A stretch of 7,229 nucleotides of DNA from Rhodococcus sp. IITR03 (GTDB taxonomy: Bacteria; Actinomycetota; Actinomycetes; Mycobacteriales; Mycobacteriaceae): contig LATQ01000001.1 of NCBI GenBank assembly GCA_001017865.1, positions 2,136,506-2,143,734 on the forward strand, read 5' to 3'. The translations under genes and the position numbers were made by a program. Below the pieces are notes generated by a model that did no database searches, had not been told where the DNA came from, and worked only from the letters and a program-made list of their open reading frames with translations. Below are positions 1 through 6,901 of the stretch, one piece after another; positions within the stretch are counted from its first letter, which is position 1, and each line of letters starts with the position of its first letter.

Positions 1-399
1 TGCCACCGAGCACCGCCACCAGTCGAACTGCGCCGCGACGGCCGGCCGGTGCGTGATCGTGCCAGGCTCTCGGTGCCGTCGGGGTCGTCGTGGTGGTGGC
101 GGCCCGCTCGCGGAGCCGTTCGTGCCGGTGCTGCTCACCAGGGTCGTTCCTTCCTCGGAATTGCCGGCGCCCACCCCGCCGGCCGGGTCACCTTCGAGCG
201 ACGATGCGTCCCCCACGCTCGTGCGGTGTGTTCCGGGATCCGGCGTGCTCGTCAGCGGGGTACTGCTCGGAAGAGGAGTGCTCGGCAGCGGGTAGACGAA
301 GGTGCCCGAGCGCTTCGCGCGTCCGGATCGCCTGCTCGTATCCGCCGTCCCACCGGACGACAGGTCCTCACCGGCTGCGGCCGGTACGTCGTCGTTCAT
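1..399 (-). CDS. N-terminal part of an unrecognised low-complexity, possibly membrane-anchored protein (runs off left edge)
   Basis: An ATG at 399-397 is preceded by AGGAG eight bases upstream, and the frame stays open for 133 codons to the window edge with no stop. The protein begins MNDDVPAAAGEDLSSGG and is rich in Ser, Thr, Gly and Pro, with no recognisable domain; it looks disordered. Codon usage changes at about position 105: beyond it this frame shows many A-ending codons, while the frame reached by adding one G to the minus-strand GGG at 103-105 has mostly G/C-ending codons there. That frame gives an Ala/Thr-rich linker and then GRRGAVRLVAVLGG, a basic-then-hydrophobic stretch that could start a membrane segment. 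I infer a membrane protein with a long cytoplasmic N-terminus. The gene lies 100 bp downstream of prfC on the same strand and could be co-transcribed. Function is unknown. The start is well supported; the last 35 codons are uncertain. Confidence 0.6.
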   Translation of the reverse strand, partial: MNDDVPAAAGEDLSSGGTADTSRRSGRAKRSGTFVYPLPSTPLPSSTPLTSTPDPGTHRTSVGDASSLEGDPAGGVGAGNSEEGTTLVSSTGTNGSASGPPPPRRPRRHREPGTITHRPAVAAQFDWWRCSVA

Positions 400-478
400 C
401 GACACAACTCCTGATTCCACCCGAATACGTCGGATCGACGAAAGGAAAGTATCAGTAAAATCCGCTGGACGCACTACC

Positions 479-498
479 CGTCCGGCGTCGCCGGGACG
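479..498 (-). terminator. GC-rich hairpin just after prfC
   Basis: Immediately after the prfC stop codon, CGTCC and GGC pair with GCC and GGACG around a three-base loop, with one bulged G. There is no T-run after it on the minus strand, but tail-less hairpin terminators are common in actinobacteria. It could also be an mRNA 3'-end stabiliser if the downstream minus-strand gene is co-transcribed. Confidence 0.35.
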
Positions 499-499
499 C

Positions 500-2208
500 T
501 CAGTCGGTCGCTGCGACCAACGGTTCGAGAGTCAGCTCCGGCAGCTCCTTGAGGATGTACTGCAGCCGCCACTTGTCGCTGACGAGAGCGAGGAGCACGC
601 CGTCCGACCGGGTGAACACCTCGACGCCGCGCTGGCGGTTCAGTTCGTCGGCCGAAGCCGCATCGGTGCGACGCGCGAGCGAGTAGCCGAGATGCTCGAT
701 CTTCGGGTCGACGTTGTACTCGGCCTTCATCCGCGCCGCGACCACCTCGAACTGCATCGGACCCACGGCTGCCATCACCGGCGACGCGTCGCCGCGGACG
801 TCGTTGCGGAGGATCTGCACGACGCCCTCGGAGTCGAGCTGGTCCACGGCCTTGCGGAACTGCTTGTACTTCGAGGCACTCTCGGCCCGCAGGATCGCGA
901 AGTGCTCGGGCGCGAACGACGGGATGGGCGGGAACTCCACCTTCTTGTCGACGTAGAGGGTGTGGCCCGGCGCCAGCGCGGTCGCGTTGACCAGGCCGAC
1001 GACGTCGCCGGGATAGGCGTTCTCCACCGTGGAGCGTTCGCGGCCGAAGACCGTCAGCGCGTACTTGGTGGCGAAGGGCTTACCGGTCTGCGCGTGCGTG
1101 ACGACCATGCCGCGCTCGAACACACCCGAGACGACACGCATGAACGCGAGCCGGTCGCGGTGGGCGGTGTCCATGCCGGCCTGCACCTTGAACACGACGG
1201 CGCTGAACGGATCGTCGACCTCGCGAGCGGTCTCGTCGATCGCGAGACGGGCCCGCGGCGGCGGTGCGAGCGTGACCAGGGTGTCGAGGATCTGCCGCAC
1301 ACCGAAGTTGAGCATCGCCGACGCGAAGATCACCGGCGAGGTCTGCCCGGCGAGGAACAATTCCTGATCGTGGTCCTGGCCGTTGGCCGACAGCAGTTCG
1401 GACTCCTCGGCGGCCTCGACCCAGGTGTCGCCCTCGAGGGCGAGCGCCTCGTCGGGGGACAGATGCTCCTCGGGGGCGATCTTGGCGCCGCCGGCCGTGC
1501 GGGTGAACTTGATGTACTCGGCCGCGTCTCCGTCCTCGCCGCGACGCAGCAGACCGCGGAAGTCGCCGGCGATGCCCACGGGCCAGAACAGGGAGTCGGC
1601 ATCAGGCCGATGCGCTCGTCGATCTCGTCGAGCAGTTCCAGCGGCGTCCGGCCCGGTCGGTCCCACTTGTTGATGACGGTGACCACGGGGATGCCCCGGT
1701 GGCGGCACACCTGGAACAGCTTCAGGGTTTGCGGCTCGAGACCCTTCGCCGCGTCGATGAGCATGACGGCGGCGTCGACGGCGGTGAGGACGCGGTAGGT
1801 GTCCTCCGAGAAGTCGGAGTGACCGGGGGTGTCGACGAGATTGACGACGTTGACGACCTCGTCGTCGGTGCCCGCGACGTCCGAGCGGGTGTAGTTGAAC
1901 TGCAGGGCCGTGGAGCTGACGGAGATGCCGCGGGCCTTCTCCATCTCCATCCAGTCGGAGACCGTCGACTTGCGGCCCGCCTTGCCGTGGACCGCGCCGG
2001 CCTCCGAGATGACCTTCGCGTGCAGGGCGAGCGCCTCGGTGAGCGTCGACTTACCGGCGTCGGGGTGGGAGATGACGGCGAAGGTGCGTCTGCGCTCGGC
2101 TTCGGCTCTGACCTCCTTCGCGGACCCGGGCTTCGCGGTGCCGGAGGACTGCGCAGGCTCCGTCGTGCCGGTGGATTGACTGTCGGCCGAAGCGTGCGGG
2201 GTGCTCAA
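500..2208 (-). CDS. prfC: Peptide chain release factor 3 (RF3), split by one frameshift
   Basis: RF3 is a cytoplasmic translational GTPase that removes RF1/RF2 from the ribosome after peptide release. From a TTG start, the motifs are: P-loop SHPDAGKST at residues 47-55, switch region ARGISVSS near 92-99, DTPGH at 126-130 and NKWD at 160-163. The C-terminal half carries RF3 segments such as [23 protein letters not shown] and GPMQFEV. The frame breaks at 1591-1593: adding one C to the minus-strand CCC turns [10 protein letters not shown] into GLMPTPLFWPVG and joins the halves, giving about 569 residues (E. coli RF3 has 529). The surplus is a Ser/Thr-rich N-terminal tail. I chose TTG at 2208 because GAGAGG lies nine bases upstream; the ATG at 2268 adds 20 residues with a weaker ribosome-binding site. 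It is divergent from the ligase gene. Identity is very secure; the break is probably sequence error. Confidence 0.95.
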
Positions 2209-2217
2209 CGGGAAAAA

Positions 2218-2223
2218 CCTCTC
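2218..2223 (-). promoter_or_regulatory. Ribosome-binding site supporting the prfC TTG start
   Basis: GAGAGG on the minus strand lies nine bases before TTG at 2208, after which the protein begins (M)[10 protein letters not shown]. The upstream ATG at 2268 has no comparable purine-rich element, so this site favours the shorter RF3. Confidence 0.45.
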
Positions 2224-2401
2224 GAAGGGGGCAGGGAGTAGGGGCGCTATCGCCGCCAACTCGTCCATGTTACTCGGCGATTCGGTGTCGATTTCCGCCA
2301 GATTCGATCACGTTTCCCCGAGGCCGCCCCATACCCACCGCTCGACGGCGCACGCTGATGTGCAACTACCGGATCTTGATCGAGGTCGTGCACCACCGGA
2401 C

Positions 2402-2407
2402 GAGGAG
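2402..2407 (+). promoter_or_regulatory. Ribosome-binding site deciding the ligase start
   Basis: GAGGAG lies six bases before GTG at 2414. The resulting N-terminus, (M)SRFTEEMY, closely matches that of M. tuberculosis Rv1013 as I recall it, so the 71 upstream codons open in this frame are not used. Confidence 0.75.
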
Positions 2408-2413
2408 CGGGTC

Positions 2414-4051
2414 GTGAGCAGGTTCACCGAGGAGATGTACGCGACGGCGGAGTCGGACACCGGAGCTCTGGTCACCGGCGAACCGGATACGCCGTTGCGG
2501 CAGAACTGGGGAGAGATCCACCGGCAGGCCCGCCGCATGGCCGGCGCACTGGCCGCGGCGGGAATCGGGCCCGGTGACGCGGTGGGTGTCCTCGCGGGAC
2601 AACCGGTGGACATCGCACCGGTCTGCCAGGCCGTGTGGATGCGCGGCGGGAGCGTGACGATGCTGCACCAGCCCACTCCGCGCACCGACCTGCAGATGTG
2701 GTCGCGCGACACCGAGGTGGTCCTGCGGATGATCGACGCCCGCGCCGTCGTCCTCGGCGCACCCTTCGAGATCGCGGAGCCGCTGCTGCGCGAACGGGGC
2801 ATCTCCGTCGTCACCGTGGAGCGGATGCGGGAGGGGAAACCCGTCGATCCCGTCGACACGGCGGAGTCCGACATCGTGCTGCAGCAGCTGACGTCCGGGT
2901 CCACCGGCTCGCCGAAGGCAGTGCGGATCACGCACGGCAACTTCTACGCCAACGCCTCGGCGATGATGGACCGCGTCAAGTTCTCGCTCGACGACGACGT
3001 CATGATCAGCTGGCTGCCGTTGTTCCACGACATGGGCATGGTGGCCTTCCTCAGCGTCCCCATGCAGGTGGGCGCCGAGGTCGTGTCGGTCACGCCGCTG
3101 GACTTCCTCCGCTCGCCGATCCTGTGGGCGGAGCTGATCAGCAAGTATCGCGGAACCCTGACCGCAGCACCGAATTTCGCGTACTCGTTGCTGGCCCGGA
3201 AGTTGTCGCAGGCGCCGGCCGGCTCGCTCGACCTGTCGTCGATGCGCTGGATGTGGAACGGCGCCGAGCCGGTCGATCCCGACACGATGGAGGCGCTCGC
3301 GGAGGCCGGCGAGCGCTTCGGTCTCGACCCGTCCGCCCTCGCGCCCTCCTACGGGATGGCCGAGACCACGCTCGCGGTGTCGGTCCCCGATCCGGGGCGC
3401 GGGATGGTGCTCGACGTGGTGGATCCGGACCTGCTCGAAGCCGGTGGGATGGCCGTGCCGACCAGCCGCACCCACGCGCGCCGCATGCCCACCCTCGGCC
3501 GTCTCGTGGCCGGCCTCGAGGGTCGGGTCGTCGGCCACGACGGACAGGTGCTGCCGCCCCGCGGCGTGGGCATCATCCAGTTGCGCGGCGAGGCCGTCAC
3601 GCACGGCTATCTCACCGTGGACGGACCCGTACCCGCGCAGGACGCCGACGGCTGGCTCGACACCGGCGACGTGGGCTACTTCACCGAGGAAGGGCTCGTC
3701 GTGGTGTGCGGCCGGGTGAAGGACGTCATCATCATGGGCGGCCGCAACATCTATCCCACCGACATCGAGCGAGCAGCGGGGACCGTCGACGGGGTGCGTC
3801 CCGGCAACGCCGTCGCCATCCGGCTCGACGCGGGGGACAAGCGCGAATCGTTCGCGGTGGCCGTGGAGACCAAACTCTTCGACCACCCCGACGAGGTGCG
3901 CCGCATCGAACACGACGTCGTGCACGCGGTGGTCGCCGAGGTGGGGGTGCGGCCTCGCACGGTCGCGGTACTCGGTCCCGGCAGCATCCCGAAGACCTCC
4001 TCGGGCAAGCTGCGTCGCGGCACCTCGCTGGCGTTGCTGACGCGGGCCTGA
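2414..4051 (+). CDS. pks16: FadD/FAAL-type acyl-adenylating ligase, orthologue of Rv1013 (misnamed Pks16)
   Basis: An ANL-superfamily enzyme that activates a fatty or other carboxylic acid as acyl-AMP and then passes it to CoA or a carrier protein. The GTG start gives 545 residues. Motifs run in the expected order: ATP-binding [10 protein letters not shown] at 159-168, [10 protein letters not shown] at 200-209, PNFAYSLL, the YGMAETTL core at 313-320, [10 protein letters not shown] at 414-423, [20 protein letters not shown], and the C-terminal [10 protein letters not shown] with catalytic Lys532. No ketosynthase, acyltransferase or carrier domain is present, so the name Pks16 is historical. 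YGMAETTL and PNFAY resemble fatty acyl-AMP ligases more than ordinary acyl-CoA ligases, but I cannot confirm the FAAL-specific insertion by eye. The reading frame is intact, unlike several neighbours. Substrate is unknown. It is convergent with pth, as in M. tuberculosis, which suggests a conserved neighbourhood more than a functional link. Confidence 0.9.
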   Translation: MSRFTEEMYATAESDTGALVTGEPDTPLRQNWGEIHRQARRMAGALAAAGIGPGDAVGVLAGQPVDIAPVCQAVWMRGGSVTMLHQPTPRTDLQMWSRDTEVVLRMIDARAVVLGAPFEIAEPLLRERGISVVTVERMREGKPVDPVDTAESDIVLQQLTSGSTGSPKAVRITHGNFYANASAMMDRVKFSLDDDVMISWLPLFHDMGMVAFLSVPMQVGAEVVSVTPLDFLRSPILWAELISKYRGTLTAAPNFAYSLLARKLSQAPAGSLDLSSMRWMWNGAEPVDPDTMEALAEAGERFGLDPSALAPSYGMAETTLAVSVPDPGRGMVLDVVDPDLLEAGGMAVPTSRTHARRMPTLGRLVAGLEGRVVGHDGQVLPPRGVGIIQLRGEAVTHGYLTVDGPVPAQDADGWLDTGDVGYFTEEGLVVVCGRVKDVIIMGGRNIYPTDIERAAGTVDGVRPGNAVAIRLDAGDKRESFAVAVETKLFDHPDEVRRIEHDVVHAVVAEVGVRPRTVAVLGPGSIPKTSSGKLRRGTSLALLTRA

Positions 4052-4079
4052 CCGTCCCGCATCGATCGATGCGGGGTCA
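4049..4079. terminator. Bidirectional hairpin terminator between the ligase gene and pth
   Basis: A perfect 20-bp palindrome, CCCGCATCGATCGATGCGGG, lies at 4056-4075. Outside it, TGAC at 4049-4052 pairs with GTCA at 4076-4079 across a three-base bulge. The outer arms include the TGA stop codons of both convergent genes. The symmetry suits termination from either side, although neither strand has a T-run. Confidence 0.7.
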
Positions 4080-4649
4080 GTGGATGCGGTTCTGGGCGCC
4101 CTCGAGGCCGAGCCTCAACAGCAGTTCGACGGCGTCGGCACCTTCCTCGCACCACACGTCGAGTTCCTTGCGTTCGGTGGCCGAGAACGGCTTGAGCACG
4201 AAGTCGGCGGGATCCTGGCGGCCGGGAGGGCGGCCGATGCCCATCCGGACCCGCAGGTAGTCCTTGGTGCCGAGCGCCGACGAGGTCGACCGCAGGCCGT
4301 TGTGCCCGTTCTCGCCACCGCCGAGCTTGAGCCGGATCGTCCCGAAGTCCAGGTCGAGTTCGTCGTGCACGACGATGACGTTCGCGGGATCGACCGAGAA
4401 GAACTTGGCCAGGGAGGCGACGGGGCCGCCGGACAGGTTCATGTAGGTGCGCGGCTTCGCGATGATCACCTGTCGCCCGTCGAGCCGGGCCTGCACGATG
4501 TCGGCGTTGCTGCGCTTGTGCGCGGAGAACTTGCCGCCGACGCGTCCGGCCAGCACGTCGGCCACCATGAATCCGATGTTGTGCCGGGTGTTCTCGTACT
4601 TCGGGCCGGGGTTGCCGAGACCGACCACGAGCGCGGCGTCGTCGCCCAC
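4077..4649 (-). CDS. pth: Peptidyl-tRNA hydrolase
   Basis: A cytoplasmic enzyme that cleaves the ester bond of peptidyl-tRNAs dropped by stalled ribosomes, recycling tRNA; it is essential in most bacteria. The GTG start at 4649 gives 190 residues, typical for the family (M. tuberculosis Pth has 191), and has GGAAGGA seven bases upstream. The frame extends further upstream to an ATG at 4802, but that part lacks family similarity. Active-site residues are all present: Asn13 in GLGNPG, His23 in TRHNIG, Asn71 in YMNLSG, Asp96 in HDELDL and Asn117 in GHNGL. These correspond to E. coli Asn10, His20, Asn68, Asp93 and Asn114, a constant offset of three. The reading frame is intact. It lies 94 bp downstream of rplY on the same strand, with a strong hairpin between, so expression may be partly separate from rplY. 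Confidence 0.97.
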   Translation of the reverse strand: MGDDAALVVGLGNPGPKYENTRHNIGFMVADVLAGRVGGKFSAHKRSNADIVQARLDGRQVIIAKPRTYMNLSGGPVASLAKFFSVDPANVIVVHDELDLDFGTIRLKLGGGENGHNGLRSTSSALGTKDYLRVRMGIGRPPGRQDPADFVLKPFSATERKELDVWCEEGADAVELLLRLGLEGAQNRIH

Positions 4650-4677
4650 GAGCTGATCCTTCCGTGCATTCGAACGA

Positions 4678-4715
4678 CGTGCGGCGCGCCACCCCGAAGG
4701 ATGACGCGCCGCACG
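4678..4715 (-). terminator. Strong hairpin between rplY and pth
   Basis: CGTGCGGCGCG at 4678-4688 is perfectly complementary to CGCGCCGCACG at 4705-4715, an 11-bp all-matched stem with a 16-base loop. It lies 28 bases past the rplY stop codon. No T-run follows on the minus strand. It could terminate rplY transcription fully or partly, or mark a processing point between rplY and pth. Confidence 0.6.
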
Positions 4716-4743
4716 AGTGACTTCACAGGGAGCCGGTGAAGGC

Positions 4744-5350
4744 TCAGGCCTCCTCGGAAGCCTCTTCGGCGGCCTCTTCGCCCTCGGTGCCCTCCAGGGC
4801 ATCGGCGGAGGGAGCCTCGACGATGTTCACGAGCAGCAGCTCGGGATCGTCCTGCAGGGTCGCGCCGGCGGGCAGCTCGACGCCACCGGCCAGGATCTGG
4901 GTGCCGGCCTCGGCGCCTCGATCGAGACGGTGATCTCCTCGGGGATGTTCAGGCGTCGGCCTCGAGCTTGATGGTGTTGACCTCGTTGACCACCAGCGTG
5001 CCGGAGCCGGCCTCACCCGAGAGGACGACGGGCACCTCGACGGTGACCTTCTCGCCCTTCTTCACGACGAGCAGGTCGGCGTGCTCGATGTAGCGGCGGA
5101 TGGGGTGGACGACGACCGACTTGGTCAGCGCGAGCTGGTCCTCGCCGTCGATGTCGAGGGTGAGGATGGCGTTGGTGCCGTGGTTACGCAGCACGGCTGC
5201 GAACTCGAGGTCGGGGAGGGCGAGGTGCCGGGGCTCGGTGCCGTGGCCGTAGAGGACGGCGGGGACCTGGCCGGCGCGACGGGCGCGGCGTGCGGCACCC
5301 TTGCCGAACTCGGTGCGGACGCTGGCTACGAGACGATTCTCGTCGGACAT
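4744..5350 (-). CDS. rplY: 50S ribosomal protein L25 (CTC/TL5 form), split by two frameshifts
   Basis: L25 binds 5S rRNA in the large ribosomal subunit. The long CTC form has a C-terminal beta domain and here also an acidic tail ([13 protein letters not shown]). The start is ATG at 5350 ([18 protein letters not shown]), with AGGAG ten bases upstream; another in-frame ATG at 5416 adds 22 residues unlike the family. The N-terminal domain contains GQVPAVLYG and [15 protein letters not shown]. The frame then reaches a false stop at 4949. Adding one C near 4952-4953 and one G near 4916-4917 (minus strand) restores [23 protein letters not shown] and joins the C-terminal half, giving about 202 residues, near the length of mycobacterial L25. 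Two single-base losses about 35 bp apart point to sequence error rather than decay. A candidate promoter about 160 bp upstream gives it a long leader. Confidence 0.95.
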
Positions 5351-5456
5351 GATGTGACGGCTCCTACGCTGGTGGCACTTCGTGGTCGGGTGTTCTCGAA
5401 CGAACGGATCCGACACGTGCGACCGGGGAGCACATTGCTTCCGTCGCAGCCGCGTC

Positions 5457-5469
5457 GATCACGGTGATC
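5457..5469. repeat. 13-bp dyad GATCACGGTGATC in the rplY leader
   Basis: Two perfect six-base arms, GATCAC and GTGATC, flank one central base. That centre is too tight for an RNA hairpin but has the form of a dimeric DNA-binding site. It lies about 45 bp downstream of the candidate rplY -10 box. It may be chance. Confidence 0.25.
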
Positions 5470-5510
5470 CAGCGATATTGCGGTTCACCCTCGCCGAGAC
5501 AACTCGATCC

Positions 5511-5540
5511 ACTTTACCGGACGACGTCGATCAGGGACAA
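5511..5540 (-). promoter_or_regulatory. Candidate housekeeping promoter for rplY
   Basis: On the minus strand, TTGTCC (5540-5535) and TAAAGT (5516-5511) are 18 bp apart, each matching four of six consensus positions for the main sigma factor. Transcription would start near 5504 and leave a leader of roughly 155 bases before rplY. It is the best such pair I see in this intergenic region. Confidence 0.4.
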
Positions 5541-5555
5541 ACAGCCCTGTCGTCG
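5522..5555 (-). terminator. Candidate hairpin after the PLP-enzyme gene
   Basis: CGACG (5522-5526) pairs with CGTCG (5551-5555), and inside it CAGGG (5532-5536) pairs with CCCTG (5545-5549), with an uneven internal loop. It begins 13 bases past the stop codon at 5569. The -35 box of the candidate rplY promoter overlaps it. Confidence 0.35.
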
Positions 5556-5568
5556 ACTCGTATGAGCT

Positions 5569-6748
5569 TCACGACCGGGCGATGTCGTGCACCGAGGCGA
5601 GGAACCTGTCGACGTCGGCGGGGGAGACGAAGTAGTGCGGCGACGCCCGCACCACCGACTGCAGGTCGCGCGAGGTCATGTCCAACAGCGTCGAACTGCG
5701 GCTGCTGACCGTGACCGTCACCGACCGCTCGGCCAGGGCGTCGCGGACCTCCCGCGGGTCGCGGCCGTCCACGGTGAACGAGACGATGCCGCTGCGCTGC
5801 TCACCGAGGTCGGTGACGGTGACGCCGTCGATGCCCGTGAGTCCCTCGCGCACGTGCCCGGACCGGTAGGCCACCGCCTCGGCCACGGCGTCGACACCCA
5901 GATCGAGGAGATAGTCCACGGCCGCGCCGAGCCCGAGCCGGGCCGCCACTCCGGCCTCCCACATCTCGAAGCGGGTGGCGTCCGGAGCGAGTGCGTAGCT
6001 GTCGGCCGAGGTCCACGAGGCGCTGTGCAGGTCGAGAACGGCCGGTTCGAGTTCGGTCACCAGGCGCGGCCGCACGTACAGGAAACCGGTGCCGCGCGGA
6101 CCTCGGAGCCACTTGCGCCCGGTGCCCGACAGCGCGTCGACGTCGAGTTCGGGCACCCGCTCACCGGCAGTTGCCCCACCGACTGGCACGCGTCGAGCAG
6201 CACGAGCGCCCCCACCGCGTGCGCGGCGTCGGCGACCTCCCGCACGGGGTTGACCAGCCCACCGTTGGTGGGGGCGTGCACGACGGACACGAGCCGCACC
6301 CGTTCGTCGAGCATCCCCTCGAGTGCCTCGACGTCGATGCGGCCGGACGGATCGGACGGAACGACCTCGACGGTGGCGCCGGTCGCCGCGCGCGCTGCAG
6401 CGCGGCGATCGCGTTCGCGGCGTATTCGGCCTGCGAGATCAGGATGCGGTCGCCGGGTCGCAGCGGCACCGCGTAGAAGAAGGACGTCCACGCCCGCGAG
6501 GCGCCGTCGGACAGCGCGAGGGAGGTCTCCGGCACGTCGAACAGGCGGCCGAGCGAGGTCTTCACGGCCGTCAGGTCGTCGAGCCGTTCGTCGGCCGCCA
6601 CGTACCCGCCGACCTCGGCTTCGCGCCGCAGGTGCGCGAGCATCGTCTCGAGCACCGGTGTCGGGGGCAGCGACGAGCCGGCGCTGTCGAGGAAGACCCG
6701 GTCGAAGCATCCCGGTGTGTCGCGTCGGGCCGCCTGGAGGTCCAGCAC
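5569..6748 (-). CDS. PLP-dependent class V aminotransferase-family enzyme, EgtE candidate, split by two frameshifts
   Basis: A fold-type I PLP enzyme of the NifS/isopenicillin-epimerase type. The GTG start at 6748 follows a near-perfect GGAGGAGGTGA. After repair the protein has about 393 residues; M. tuberculosis EgtE has about 390. Features in order: FLDSAGSSLPP near the N-terminus; EAEVGGYVAA, which EgtE also has; cofactor Asp186 in LLDACQSVGQLP; and PLP-binding Lys213 in GTGRKWLRGPRGTGFLYV. Two breaks are each repaired by one base: a G near 6386-6387 (QRARATGATVEVV) and a G near 6156-6158 (LPVSGVPELDVDAL). EgtE is the C-S lyase that releases ergothioneine from hercynylcysteine sulfoxide. 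The EgtA gene starting divergently 153 bp away makes that role plausible. However, much of the sequence is generic for class V enzymes, so a cysteine-desulfurase-like or other role is possible. The PLP fold is near certain; EgtE identity is about even odds or slightly better. Confidence 0.88.
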
Positions 6749-6755
6749 GGGCCGC

Positions 6756-6766
6756 TCACCTCCTCC
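6756..6766 (-). promoter_or_regulatory. Strong Shine-Dalgarno site deciding the PLP-enzyme start
   Basis: The minus strand reads GGAGGAGGTGA, almost fully complementary to the 3' end of 16S rRNA, and ends seven bases before GTG at 6748. A second GTG, overlapping the TGA end of this site, is in another frame and encodes nothing recognisable. The open frame also extends far upstream, but without family similarity. Confidence 0.75.
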
Positions 6767-6802
6767 GTCGTCCGTATCGTCGCGTCGAGCCTGCCCGGTG
6801 GA

Positions 6803-6829
6803 GTGCGTTCGCGCACGCACCGGTGCGTT
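6803..6829. promoter_or_regulatory. Candidate operator in the PLP-enzyme/egtA divergent region
   Basis: ACGCACCGGTGCGT at 6815-6828 is a perfect 14-bp palindrome near the middle of the 153-bp divergent space. A further copy of its half-site, GTGCGTT, lies at 6803-6809, exactly 20 bp from the GTGCGTT at 6823-6829, or about two helical turns. Downstream, TAGTCT at 6857-6862 is a possible egtA -10 box, but no clear -35 box goes with it. The binding protein is unknown. Confidence 0.4.
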
Positions 6830-6901
6830 ATCCGCGCGTCGTGTCCCCGGGCGGGTTAGTCTCGACCGCAGACCTGGCGCACCGGCCGAGGGGGTGGACG
6901 A

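Larger units (their letters stand above)
2209..2413. other. Divergent intergenic region between prfC and the acyl-AMP ligase gene
   Basis: About 205 bp separate the two preferred starts. Promoters for both genes should lie here, but I see no convincing pair of -35 and -10 boxes on either strand. The plus-strand frame stays open through the whole region and the minus-strand frame stays open as far as the ATG at 2268. The peptides they would encode do not resemble the known protein N-termini, so I treat the region as non-coding. Confidence 0.5.

Noticed and set aside
1..120. Left-edge gene as the N-terminus of protein kinase G
   Set aside because: A third-frame stretch with Ser/Arg followed by GGG recalled the PknG tail, but the match is vague. 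In mycobacteria pknG directly follows glnH, not prfC.
1585..1600. Programmed ribosomal frameshift in prfC
   Set aside because: There is no slippery heptamer, no stop codon at the site and no internal ribosome-binding site nearby, and similar single-base losses occur in unrelated genes of the window.
302..1798. 498-codon open frame on the plus strand
   Set aside because: It lies opposite prfC and is rich in Arg, Gly, Val, Asp and His, as expected for an antisense shadow of a GC-rich gene. RF3 motifs on the minus strand are unmistakable.
2201..2413. Upstream extension of the ligase frame from an ATG at 2201
   Set aside because: It would overlap the 5' end of prfC. The GTG at 2414 has a good ribosome-binding site and gives the MSRFTE start seen in Rv1013.
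2366..3925. 519-codon open frame on the minus strand
   Set aside because: It is an antisense shadow of the acyl-AMP ligase, His/Arg/Gly-rich and without any domain.
4650..4802. Upstream extension of pth by 51 codons
   Set aside because: It is Arg/Pro/Ala-rich, runs through the hairpin and the end of rplY, and does not resemble Pth; the GTG at 4649 gives the normal family length.
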